From Flavobacterium ichthyis (lineage in GTDB: Bacteria; Bacteroidota; Bacteroidia; Flavobacteriales; Flavobacteriaceae), in the NCBI RefSeq assembly GCF_009915155.1, contig NZ_JAABLM010000018.1:1-37896 (forward strand): a DNA stretch of 37,896 nucleotides, written 5' to 3'. Both the position numbers and the translations under genes were made by a program. The notes under the pieces were generated by a model. It was not told the origin of the DNA. It did not search any database and was given only the letters and a program-made list of their open reading frames with translations. Below are positions 21,794 through 32,700 of this stretch, in pieces; within the stretch, counting starts at the first letter, position 1, and each line of letters starts with the position of its first letter.

Positions 21794-24700
21794 ATGGATG
21801 CATTCATTACACATGCCAATGTAATAAATGATTACAAGCAATATCTTCAATCTTTTATAAATATTAATGATTCAAGAATACTAGATTATATTCAAAATGA
21901 AACATTGATTAAAAATATTATACCAGATCCTTTGATTCAGTTTAATCCTTCATTTGAAAGAGGAAAGACTTTCGAAGAGCTAATCAATGAAAAAGTATTA
22001 CATCCAAATCTAACTAAAGCATTAGGATCTTATAGATTATATAAACATCAAGTTGAGGCTATTGAATTGGGTGTTAAAGGCAAAGGATTTGTGGTTACTT
22101 CTGGAACTGGATCAGGAAAGTCATTAACTTTTTTGGCTACAATTTTTAATGATTTATTCAAAATTGGCTCTGAAAAAAAGAAAGGTGTAAAAGCAATTTT
22201 GGTTTATCCAATGAATGCTTTAATTAACTCTCAATTTGAAGAAATTAAAAAATATGCAAATGCTTATGGGGAAGATTTTCCAATCTCGTTTGCTCAATAT
22301 ACAGGCCAAGAGGCAGGCGATATAAGAGAAAAAATTAAAAATGATCAGCCAGATATCATTTTGACTAATTACATGATGTTAGAATTAATCATGACGCGTC
22401 AGTCAGAAAAATGGTTAAGAGATTCGATGAAAGAGAATCTTAAATATCTGATATATGATGAATTGCATACATACAGAGGAAGACAAGGTGCAGATGTTAG
22501 TTTATTAAATCGAAGAGTTCAAGCTTTAGCTAAAAATGAACTGATATTTATCGGTACATCTGCAACAATGGCCTCTCAAGGATCACCTGAAGAGAAAAAG
22601 GAAAAAGTGGCTGCAGTGGCAACTCAGATTTTTGGACAAGAATTTAATTCAAAAGATATAATCAATGAGTATTTAGAACCTTGTACACAAGCAAAAGAGA
22701 TAAATCCGTTTATGCTTGCAAATGCTGTAAGACAAGGTGTTGATTTAAAAGGCAATGAAGATGATTTTGTGATTAATGATCTAGCAAATTGGCTTGAGAT
22801 AAATGTTGCCCTAAAATCTAATCATGGTATATTAGAAAGAGGAAAGCCGCTTAATATTGATCAAATTGCGGAAAAAATAAACCTTGAAACTTCGCTTGAA
22901 AAAGAAGAAATTAAATTAAGTTTAATTAATCTTTTAAGATGGGCAGAGCGAATCAACGAAGAAAATAGGATAAAAGGTACTCGAAAATCATTTTTACCAT
23001 TTCGTTTCCATCAGTTTATTTCACAAACAGGTTCGATTTCAGTAACACTTGAACCAAGAAACACCAGAACAATTGCTTCATCAGATGAACCATTTTTAAA
23101 AATAGAAGGAAAAGAGAAAAAGTTATATCCTCTTTTATTTTCTCGTTACTCAGGTTATGATTTTATTTGTGTGGAATTAAATATAGATGAAGGTGAATTA
23201 ATACCTGTAATACCAAACAAAGAATTTGTTAATAAGAAGAAAGAAGATATAAATCAAAAAAATCCAGACATCAGAGACTTTAAGTATGGATATATTTTGT
23301 TAGATGAAGGAGAAGAATTTTGGAATCTTGATTATAGGGATTTGGTGCCTTCAGAATGGTTAAATAAACAGGGTACAGACTTACAGCCATATTATAAAAT
23401 GCTGATGCCTCATGAAATATATTTTAATAGTGATGGACATTTTTCATTTGAACCAAATTATCCAATTAAAGGTTATTTTATTCCGGCAAAATTAAGAATT
23501 GATCCCACAGCTCAAATTATATATGAAGACAGTAAAACCAGTGACTTCACAAAATTATCAAGATTAGGATCTGAAGGCAGAAGTACCGCCACATCTGTAA
23601 TATCTTATGCTGTAGTGAAAAGTTTAGCAAATCAAGCGGAATCAGTTCAAGATCAAAAGTTATTAAGTTTCACAGATAACAGACAAGATGCTTCTTTGCA
23701 AGCAGGTCATTTTAATGATTTTTATGCAACTATCCGTTTAAGAGCAGCTTTATTTAATGCTTTGCAAAATTCTGGTAAACCATTAGAAATATTCGAAATT
23801 GCAGAGTCTTTATTTCAAAGTCTTAATCTAAAAGAAATTCAGTATGCGTTGTATCCTTCTAAAGATGAAAGTTTTCCAGACGAAAGAAACATTGAAGCGT
23901 TAAAAGAATATTTAAAGTATAGAATTTTTCAAGATTTAAAAAGAGGTTGGCGTTATACCTTGCCAAACTTAGAACAAGTAGCTCTCTTAGAAATTGATTA
24001 TAAAAATCTTGATAGATTAGTAGATTTAGATGATCGATTTGAAAGTATTGAATATTTAACTAGTATATCTAAAGAAAAACGAAAAGAGTTTCTAAGAAAT
24101 ATTTTAGATTATTTTAGAACCAATTTTGCATTGGATCATAAGTTTTTCAAAGATGTTGCGAATAATGAATCATTGATGAGAGATAGACTTCATCCTGATT
24201 CTTTATGGTCACTTGATTATAACGAGAAATTAGATAAACCAACCGAAATGGTTGTTTCAATTCCTTCCCCAAGACCCAAAGGGAAGTATATAATTTCCAT
24301 GGGACATCGTTCTAATCTTGGAAAGTATATAAATCGTTGTCTAGTTGAAGAAGGACTGGACAAATTGAACAGAGAAAATTATGAAGTATTTATTCAAAGT
24401 TTATTGAATCTTTTACACAATACAAATTTCATAACAGTAGAACAAGATAAAAGAAATCCAGAAATAAGTTATTATAAACTTAGAGCCGATCAATTATTAT
24501 GGGTGAAAGGTGATCAAGTGACGATCAGATTAGATCATACAAGATTCAACTTTCAAACCGAATTGACAGATTTAAAACCTAATGTCTATTTTCAAAATCT
24601 ATATAAAACTGACTTTACAAAAATCAATAAAGAACTAATAGCAAAAGAACATACAGGTCAAATTAGTTCTGGTCAAAGAATTGAAAGAGAAGAAGCTTTT

Positions 24701-26944
24701 AGGAAAGGAGAAATTTCAACTATGTTTTGTTCCCCTACTATGGAGTTAGGTATTGATATTGCTAATCTGAATATTGTACACATGAGAAATGTGCCTCCTA
24801 ATGCAGCAAATTATGCTCAAAGAAGCGGTCGTGCTGGTCGTGGAGGACAAACCGCATTAGTATTTACATATTGTTCAACAATGTCTCCTCATGATGTAAA
24901 TTATTTTAAAAATTCAACCGAAATGGTTGCGGGAACTGTCCAGCCTCCGCGAATAGATCTTATTAATGAAGAATTAATAGCCTCGCATTTAAATGCTTTT
25001 CTACTAATGAATTTAGAGATCACTGAATTAAAAACATCTGTAGCCGATGTTTTAGATCTTAATAATGAACAAAAAATATTCATTAAAAAAGATATCCAAG
25101 AAAGAATAGAACATTTATGCTCAATAAACAAAGCCAACTTGTTAGATGAGTTTGAAAAAATTACATTATCATTATTACCTGAATTAAAAAACACCAATTG
25201 GTTTACCAAACGATGGATAGAATGTAAAATTGAAAAATTCCCTTCACAGTTTTCCAATACATTTACGAGATGGATTAGAATGTTTCAAAATGCTTGTTTT
25301 TTAAGAAATAAAGCGCAAGCAATTTTAGATAATCATACTTATAAAGCAGATAGTGAAGAAAGAAAAGAGGCTTCTAAACAAGAACGATTTGCAAGGAAAC
25401 AAATTGCATTGTTGAAAAATGAGGCACAGCAAAATTCAAGTAATTCCGAATTCTATGTGTTTCGATATTTAGCAGCAGAAGGTTTTTTACCTGGTTATAA
25501 TTTTACACGTTTACCGGTAAGAGCTGTATTAGGAAAAAGTTATAGAGACGACGTTGAGGTACTTTCACGTCCAAGAAATTTAGCATTATCTGAATTTGGC
25601 CCTGCCAACACTGTTTATCATTCTGGTAGTAAATTTAGAATTAATAGGATGATGGTTTCTGATTTGGATAATGCCACTGAGAAAATCTTGGTTTCAAATA
25701 AAACAGGTTATGCCTATTTTAACGAAGAAATTAAAGCAGCCAATATTGATCCCATTAGCAAAAGTCAGTTAAAAGGAGATGCAATAAGTGTATATTCAAA
25801 TATCATTGAATTCTCAGAGTGTGAAGGAATTCCACTGCAAAAAATTTCTTGTATCGAGGAAGAAAGAAGTAGATCTGGTTATGAAATTTTGTCATATTTT
25901 AACTTCCCTCAGGGTATCGAAAATACAGAATCTGTCTTACTAAAAAAAGGAGGTGAAAAACTATTACAGCTCTATTTCAGTAAAACGGCTAATCTTGTTA
26001 AAGTAAATAAAAAAGCAAGAAGATCTCAAAACGAAGGGTTTAAAATAGACCAAAGAAATGGAGTTTGGGTTCAAGAAAGGAATTTTCAAAATAACTCGGA
26101 ATTAGAGCAAAATACTAGAGAGATAATGTTATACACTAAGGACACTTCAGACGTGTTATACATACAACCTTTAGGAAATATTGGTACTACGCCTCAGCAA
26201 GTGGTTTCATTAAGTTATGCTTTAAAGAGAGGAATAGAAAAATTATTCCTTGTTGAAGAGAGCGAAATAGCTGTTAATATCATGGGTGATCCGGAGAAAC
26301 CTAATATTCTAATTAATGAGTCTTCTGAAGGCTCTCTCGGGATCTTATCTCAATTGATTTCTGATCCAATCAAAATGAAAGAATGGTTTAGAGCTAGTTA
26401 TGAAATACTTCATTTTAATGCAGATACAAGAGAGGAAACAGAAGAAGGAAAAAAATTACCTCATGCGACTTATCAGGATTTATTAAGCTATTACAATCAA
26501 ATATATCATCAACAATTAAATCGTTATGATATTAAAGAAACTATAGAAAATTTAATGGATTGTGAAGTCGAAATCGTTCAGGGAAATGAAAATGACAGAG
26601 AAGAGCAATACAAATATCTATTGACTGCTTACGACAAAAATAGCAGTACGGAGTTTAAACTCATAAAATATCTTTATGAAAATGGATATACACTTCCTGA
26701 CAAAGCACAAGTTAATTTAGATCATTATTACATCAGTGCTGATTTTGTCTATAAAAACAGCTTTGGAAATACACTTGTATTTTGCGATGGCTCTGTTCAT
26801 GATAAAGATGAGGTGAAAAAACGGGATCAAAAGATCAATCAAATTCTTAATGAAGGAGCTTGTGATGTCATTCGTTGGCATTATACGGAGCCAATTGAAG
26901 AATTGATTACAAGGCGAAAAGATATTTTTAGAAAAGTGAAATAG
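21794..26944 (+). CDS. Large DEAD/DEAH helicase with DUF1998-like region and C-terminal nuclease-like segment (DruE / DrmA-DrmB-like)
   Basis: The 1716-aa protein opens with a superfamily 2 helicase: Walker A SGTGSGKS (103-110), DELH box (222-225), and motif VI YAQRSGRAGRGG near 1005-1016. A C-terminal region around 1460-1560 (TTPQQVVSLSYALKRGIEKL, ILINESSEGSLGILSQL) resembles DUF1998. The last about 70 residues (ADFVYKNSFGNTLVFCDGSV, then DQKINQILNEGACDVIRW) have the spacing of a Vsr/DUF559-type PD-(D/E)xK nuclease. Size and order recall DruE of Druantia or a fused DrmA-DrmB of DISARM. It begins a three-gene operon with 8-bp and 3-bp gaps. Domain ends are approximate. Confidence 0.85.
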   Translation: MDAFITHANVINDYKQYLQSFININDSRILDYIQNETLIKNIIPDPLIQFNPSFERGKTFEELINEKVLHPNLTKALGSYRLYKHQVEAIELGVKGKGFVVTSGTGSGKSLTFLATIFNDLFKIGSEKKKGVKAILVYPMNALINSQFEEIKKYANAYGEDFPISFAQYTGQEAGDIREKIKNDQPDIILTNYMMLELIMTRQSEKWLRDSMKENLKYLIYDELHTYRGRQGADVSLLNRRVQALAKNELIFIGTSATMASQGSPEEKKEKVAAVATQIFGQEFNSKDIINEYLEPCTQAKEINPFMLANAVRQGVDLKGNEDDFVINDLANWLEINVALKSNHGILERGKPLNIDQIAEKINLETSLEKEEIKLSLINLLRWAERINEENRIKGTRKSFLPFRFHQFISQTGSISVTLEPRNTRTIASSDEPFLKIEGKEKKLYPLLFSRYSGYDFICVELNIDEGELIPVIPNKEFVNKKKEDINQKNPDIRDFKYGYILLDEGEEFWNLDYRDLVPSEWLNKQGTDLQPYYKMLMPHEIYFNSDGHFSFEPNYPIKGYFIPAKLRIDPTAQIIYEDSKTSDFTKLSRLGSEGRSTATSVISYAVVKSLANQAESVQDQKLLSFTDNRQDASLQAGHFNDFYATIRLRAALFNALQNSGKPLEIFEIAESLFQSLNLKEIQYALYPSKDESFPDERNIEALKEYLKYRIFQDLKRGWRYTLPNLEQVALLEIDYKNLDRLVDLDDRFESIEYLTSISKEKRKEFLRNILDYFRTNFALDHKFFKDVANNESLMRDRLHPDSLWSLDYNEKLDKPTEMVVSIPSPRPKGKYIISMGHRSNLGKYINRCLVEEGLDKLNRENYEVFIQSLLNLLHNTNFITVEQDKRNPEISYYKLRADQLLWVKGDQVTIRLDHTRFNFQTELTDLKPNVYFQNLYKTDFTKINKELIAKEHTGQISSGQRIEREEAFRKGEISTMFCSPTMELGIDIANLNIVHMRNVPPNAANYAQRSGRAGRGGQTALVFTYCSTMSPHDVNYFKNSTEMVAGTVQPPRIDLINEELIASHLNAFLLMNLEITELKTSVADVLDLNNEQKIFIKKDIQERIEHLCSINKANLLDEFEKITLSLLPELKNTNWFTKRWIECKIEKFPSQFSNTFTRWIRMFQNACFLRNKAQAILDNHTYKADSEERKEASKQERFARKQIALLKNEAQQNSSNSEFYVFRYLAAEGFLPGYNFTRLPVRAVLGKSYRDDVEVLSRPRNLALSEFGPANTVYHSGSKFRINRMMVSDLDNATEKILVSNKTGYAYFNEEIKAANIDPISKSQLKGDAISVYSNIIEFSECEGIPLQKISCIEEERSRSGYEILSYFNFPQGIENTESVLLKKGGEKLLQLYFSKTANLVKVNKKARRSQNEGFKIDQRNGVWVQERNFQNNSELEQNTREIMLYTKDTSDVLYIQPLGNIGTTPQQVVSLSYALKRGIEKLFLVEESEIAVNIMGDPEKPNILINESSEGSLGILSQLISDPIKMKEWFRASYEILHFNADTREETEEGKKLPHATYQDLLSYYNQIYHQQLNRYDIKETIENLMDCEVEIVQGNENDREEQYKYLLTAYDKNSSTEFKLIKYLYENGYTLPDKAQVNLDHYYISADFVYKNSFGNTLVFCDGSVHDKDEVKKRDQKINQILNEGACDVIRWHYTEPIEELITRRKDIFRKVK

Positions 26945-26952
26945 CGAATCGA

Positions 26953-29793
26953 ATGAATAACAAATATACACCTGGGAATTTAGTAAGTTATAGAAATCGC
27001 GATTGGATGGTTCTGCCTTCAAATGAAGAATTGCTTGTCATGGTAAAACCACTCGGTGGATCTGATGAAGAAACAACAGGTATTTTTTTACCATTAGCTA
27101 AAGATTTTGAAAAAATTGATAAAGCTACTTTCAAAGAACCAACTCCTAATCAGATTGGAAATTTTGAAACGGCTAAACTATTATATAATGCTTCACGTCT
27201 TTCTTTAAGGAATGCTGCCGGACCATTTAGGAGCATGGGTAAATTATCGTTTAGACCTAGATCCTATCAAGTGGTTCCTTTAGTAATGGCATTAAAACAG
27301 GACATTACTAGACTTTTAATTGCTGATGATGTTGGAATCGGTAAAACCATTGAAGCCTTATTAATTATAAAAGAACTTATGGAGCGTGGTGAAATCAAAA
27401 GATTCGCTGTGATTTGTCCTCCTCATCTTTGTGAACAATGGCAGCAAGAATTAAAAGATAAATTAGATATTGATGCAGAGATTGTTCGTTCCAGTACAGC
27501 TTCTAGGTTAGATAGAATGGTACCAGATGACCGTTCGGTTTTCCATCATTTGCCTTATCAAGTTATTTCGGTAGATTTTATTAAAACAGATAAACGCAGA
27601 GGCATTTTTTTAAACGATTGCCCTGAATTGGTGATTGTAGATGAAGCACATACATGTACTTTGCCTAAAGGCTCAACTTCAAAGAATCAACAACAGCGTT
27701 ATAACCTAATTCATGATATAGCAGAACAAGAAAAACGTCATTTAGTATTGTTAACAGCTACTCCTCATAGTGGAAAAGACGAAGAGTTTTTGTCTCTATT
27801 AGGTTTGTTAAAATCAAGTTTTAAAGAACTTAATTTTGAAAAATTAGAGCAATCTGATCGAAAAAAAATAGCTAAATATTTCATTCAACGTAAAAGAGAA
27901 AATATTCGCAGATGGTTAAATGAAGAAACACTATTTCCTGAGAGAGATTCTAAAGAGGTGGGATTTACACTATCCGAGACAACCAAATCATTTTATAATG
28001 ATTTGGTAGCTTTTGCACGAGGTATTTCCGAAGTAGAAACCGATAATGAGAATACTAAACTCTTACGTTCATGGGCAGCTATTGCATTAATTAAAGGCGC
28101 TATGTCTAGTCCAGTAATGGCAAAAGAAATGCTTGAAAAGAGGTATGCTAAAGTAACTTCTGAAGATGAAGAATCTGTTGAGATAGGAACAGAAGCTGTT
28201 GAAAATACCTTATTTGAAGAAAATGACTTTGGAGTAGATTTTTCTAGAAATGATTTGTTAAATGCTGTAGACTATAAAGCAAATGAATTACAAGGTTTAA
28301 CCAACTTATTAAGAAAGGCTGAAGAACTAATTGAAAATCCTGAAACCGATTTAAAAATAAAACATACAATTGATATCATTCAAAAATGGTTAAAAGCAGG
28401 ATTCCAACCCATTATTTTCTGCCATTACATAGCAACGGCAAAATATGTAGAAGAAAAATTAAGAGAGGTACTTCCTAAAAGTGTTTTGATACAGGCGATT
28501 ACTTCAGAATTAGCTGATGAGCAACGTAAAGAAGAAATTCAACGAATGGGCGAACATGAAAAACGTGTTTTAATAGCAACAGACTGTTTGAGTGAAGGGA
28601 TTAATTTACAAGACTTATTCAATGCCGTTTTGCATTATGATTTACCTTGGAATCCCAACCGTATAGAACAACGTGAAGGTCGTGTAGATCGTTTTGGTCA
28701 AACTTCTTCAGAGATAAAAACCTACATGCTTTATGGTGAAAACAACCCAATGGATAAATTCATTTTAGAAGTGTTAATTCGAAAAGTACGAGAAATTCAA
28801 AGAAGTATTGGAGTTACCATTCCTATTGGTGAAAACAACAAATCACTAATGACCGAACTAACGCAGAAAATCTTAAAAACCACCTCAGAAGCTGATCAAT
28901 TAACGCTGTTTGAAGAGGATAAAATTAAGATTGATAATGAGCTAGAACTGGCGAGAAAAAAAGGAGAAAACTTACGTTCTATATTTGCACAAGAGTCAGT
29001 TGATGCTGAAGCTATCAAAAAAGATTTAGAAGAAGTAGATGAAGCCATTGGAGATCCCAAAGTAGTGGAAAGCTTTGCTACTTATGCATTGCAATTACTA
29101 GGAGCTTCTCTAACACAAGATTTTGAAGGCTATAGAGTACAAGTAACCAATTTGCCTAAGCATTTACAAGTAGCATTGTTAACCACAACAGAACAAGCTA
29201 AAGGAAAAACAGAAACAAAAATAGCCTTCAATTCTCCAACACCCAAAGGCTATCAGTATATTGGGAGAAATCATCGTTTTATAGAACAATTGTGTCATTA
29301 TGTTATTAGTAATGCATTTGAAGAAGAAGGAAATAATTATAATTTAGCCCGTACCAGTGTTATTCAAACAGAAAGCGTAGAAAGCAAAACTACTTTAGTT
29401 ATGTTTCGTGTTCGAAACGTGGTAAAAGAAGTACGTTCTAAAAACGAATCGGTAGCAGAAGAAATGTGCCTATGGGGTTATTCAGAGCAAAATGGAGCGT
29501 TACAGCCTGTTGATTTTGTAATGGCTCAGGATTTAGTCGCAAAAGCAATTCCGCTGAGCAATTTACCACTAGAAAGACAACAACAATTTTTAGAGCATGA
29601 ATTACATTCCTTTGAAAATAAAAAAGATGCTTTTATAGAAATTGCAACACAAAGAGCTGATAAGTTAGTAGAAGCACACGGAAGATTCAAAGCATTAATT
29701 GGTGGTAGAAGTTATGAAAAATCGACTCCCGTTTTGCCTCCCGATGTCATGGGTGTTTATATTTTATTGCCAAAACCTAAAGACCTTTTTTAA
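26953..29793 (+). CDS. SNF2-family helicase (DrmD-like)
   Basis: The 946-aa SNF2/Rad54-type protein has Walker A DDVGIGKT (about 125-132), DEAH (230-233) in VIVDEAHTC, motif III LLTATPHSGKDEEF, and the C-terminal helicase motifs VLIATDCLSEGINLQ and PWNPNRIEQREGRVDRFGQ. This is the domain plan of DrmD in class 1 DISARM, where it is encoded beside the adenine methylase as here. It likely remodels or translocates along foreign DNA. Start ATG 26953 is 8 bp after the previous stop; the methyltransferase follows after 3 bp. Confidence 0.87.
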   Translation: MNNKYTPGNLVSYRNRDWMVLPSNEELLVMVKPLGGSDEETTGIFLPLAKDFEKIDKATFKEPTPNQIGNFETAKLLYNASRLSLRNAAGPFRSMGKLSFRPRSYQVVPLVMALKQDITRLLIADDVGIGKTIEALLIIKELMERGEIKRFAVICPPHLCEQWQQELKDKLDIDAEIVRSSTASRLDRMVPDDRSVFHHLPYQVISVDFIKTDKRRGIFLNDCPELVIVDEAHTCTLPKGSTSKNQQQRYNLIHDIAEQEKRHLVLLTATPHSGKDEEFLSLLGLLKSSFKELNFEKLEQSDRKKIAKYFIQRKRENIRRWLNEETLFPERDSKEVGFTLSETTKSFYNDLVAFARGISEVETDNENTKLLRSWAAIALIKGAMSSPVMAKEMLEKRYAKVTSEDEESVEIGTEAVENTLFEENDFGVDFSRNDLLNAVDYKANELQGLTNLLRKAEELIENPETDLKIKHTIDIIQKWLKAGFQPIIFCHYIATAKYVEEKLREVLPKSVLIQAITSELADEQRKEEIQRMGEHEKRVLIATDCLSEGINLQDLFNAVLHYDLPWNPNRIEQREGRVDRFGQTSSEIKTYMLYGENNPMDKFILEVLIRKVREIQRSIGVTIPIGENNKSLMTELTQKILKTTSEADQLTLFEEDKIKIDNELELARKKGENLRSIFAQESVDAEAIKKDLEEVDEAIGDPKVVESFATYALQLLGASLTQDFEGYRVQVTNLPKHLQVALLTTTEQAKGKTETKIAFNSPTPKGYQYIGRNHRFIEQLCHYVISNAFEEEGNNYNLARTSVIQTESVESKTTLVMFRVRNVVKEVRSKNESVAEEMCLWGYSEQNGALQPVDFVMAQDLVAKAIPLSNLPLERQQQFLEHELHSFENKKDAFIEIATQRADKLVEAHGRFKALIGGRSYEKSTPVLPPDVMGVYILLPKPKDLF

Positions 29794-29796
29794 GCC

Positions 29797-32700
29797 ATGA
29801 AGTTTACTACTATAAACATACAAGGAAATATTTTTACGAGCGAAATTCTGGATCGAATTCGCCAAGATAATATTAGCTATCAAAAGCCACAAGATTTTGG
29901 ATTAAAGCCAAATGAATTGGTGCGTGATGAAATCAGTAATGCTTGGAGTTTAATCAATACACATTGGCAAATTTTCAAGCAAAAACGCAATGCTTTTCAA
30001 GCTAACGATAATGGTGTTACTGAAACTCGTAGATATTGGATTTTACCTTTACTCAACCAGTTAGGATATGAAGTAGCATTATCAAATGCTGAAATTGTCA
30101 ACGGAAAGTCGTATGCCATTTCGCATAGAGCCAGTAACAAAGATGGCTTCCCTATTCACATTGTAGGTTCAGAACAATCTTTAGACAGAAAAGCAGAGAG
30201 CGGACCGAGGTTGTCCCCTCATGCCTTGATGCAGGAATACATCAATTCTACAGAGCATATTTATGGTTTTGTAACCAATGGAATCCATTTCAGAGTGTTG
30301 CGTGATGCCACTCGTTTATCGCGTTTGAGTTATTTGGAGTTCAACTTAGAGCAAATGGTAGAAGAAGGTCATTATGCCGAGTTTGCTATTTTCTATCGTT
30401 TGTTGCATGCTTCGCGTTTAAAAGAAACTAAAGAAGAAGCAAAAGATGCAATCATAGAATTCTACCATAACGAAGCCTTAGCATCCGGTTCACGTATTCG
30501 GGAACGCTTAAGTCAAGCGGTAGAAAGATCGATACTAACCTTGGCTAATGGCTTATTAAAACAATCCGAAAACCAAGAGTTACAGCATGCATTAGAAAAT
30601 AATACTTTAAACGCTAAGCAGTATTATTTACACATTCTTCGTTCGGTATATAGGGTGTTGTTTTTATTGGTGATCGAAGAACGTAACCTTATCTACAAAG
30701 ATAATTTAACCGATGAAGAAAAGAAACTCAAAGACATTTACTATAAATTCTACAGCATTCAGCGTTTAACCTATTTGGTAGACAAAGCGGTGTACATCGA
30801 CCCAAAGAAAACAGATCTTTGGCAATCGTTACTAATGACCTTCCGTTTGTTTGAAGATGCCAACACTGGAAAGGCTTTAGGGATTGATGCCTTGGGTTCT
30901 GGAATTTTTAGCAACAATGCAATTCAAAGTCTAGACAATACTGTTTTAAACAACAAATCTGTTTTAGAAGTATTCAAATACTTGGTAACCTTTGAAAACG
31001 AAAACAAACAAACCATCCGTGTCAACTATGCCGATTTGGATGTAGAAGAATTTGGTTCGGTGTATGAAGGTTTGCTGGAGTTTGAACCAGTAGTAGAAAA
31101 TGGGGAATTTCGTTTTAAACAAGGAGACGATCGTTCCTCATCAGGATCGCACTATACACCAGAAGAATTAGTAAAACCATTAATTGTTCACTCTTTAGAT
31201 TACATCATTGCAGACAAACTAAAAGAAGCAGATCCGGAACAAGCATTATTAAGTATTACGGTTTGCGACGTAGCTTGTGGTAGCGGACATATTTTGCTCT
31301 CAGCGGCCCGACGTATTGGTTTTGAATTAGCGCGTGTTCGTAGAAAAGAAGACCAACCTACACCTTCGGCTTTGAGAATAGCCGTTCGTGATGTGATTAA
31401 AAACTGTATTTATGGTGTCGATTTAAACCCATTAGCCGTAGAATTGTGTAAAGTTGCCCTTTGGTTAGAAGCTCACGAACCGGGACAACCACTCAACTTC
31501 TTAGACCACCACATTAAAAACGGAAATGCCATTGTAGGGTTGGCACATTTTGAAGAATTAGAAAGCGGTATTGCCAGCGAAGCCTTTAAAACTTTACCAG
31601 GTGATGATAAAGAAATTGCCACAGCGTTTAAAAAGCGAAATGATTTAGAACGCAAAACAAAAGACCAGCTTAGTACATACAATGTCACCAATGTGGATGA
31701 TGATTTAAAAGGAATCCAGAAAGATTTTATTACGTTTTCTCAACTACCAGAAAACACACCCGAACAAATTGCAAAAAAAGAAAAGGCATACCACGATTTA
31801 ACCCAAGGCAAAAAGTGGTTTCGCCTAAAACAAATTGCCGATTTGCAAGTGGCACAATTCTTTATACCAAAAACAGAAGACAATAAAGAAAAACTCACCA
31901 CTCACAGCCAATACATGAGTTACCTGAAAACCGAAGCTCAAATTATAGATCGTGGTGCAGCAATGGGAATTAGCTCTGAAAAACACTTTTTTCATTGGTT
32001 TTTAGAATTCCCACAAGTATTTCAAAATGGTGGTTTTGATTGTATTTTGGGAAATCCACCATTTTTAGGAGGCCAAAAATTGAGTGGTAATTACGGAACT
32101 GATTTTCTTGAATTTCTAAAATACTACTACCAGCCAATTGGAGCTGTAGATTTGGTAACTTATTTTTTTAGAAGAATTTTTGATGTAATTAAAATAAATG
32201 GATTTCAGTCGTTGATTTCCACGAATACTATTGCTCAAGGATCTGCTCGTGAAGGGGGGCTAGATTTTATTTGCTCAAATAATGGTATAATTAATCATGC
32301 TATTCGTTCTATGAAGTGGCCAGGTCAAGCTGCTGTTGAAGTTTCTTTAATTACCATCCATAAAGGTGAATGGAAAAATAATTTTACTCTAGATAATAAA
32401 TTTGTAGAGAGAATAACGTCTTATTTAGATGATTCCGAAGTTATTGGAAAACCTATGCCTCTATTATCCAATAAAGGAAAGAGTTTTCAGGGGAGTATTG
32501 TTCTTGGAAAGGGATTTATACTAACTACTGAAGAAGCTGAAAATCTAATAAAAAATGATCCTCGAAATAAAGACGTGATATTTCCTTATCTTAACGGTGA
32601 TGATCTAAATAATGATTCAGAACAAAAGCCATCAAGATGGGTCATTAATTTTTTTGACTGGGATGAAGAGAAGGCAAAAACTTATCCAGATTGCTTTGAT

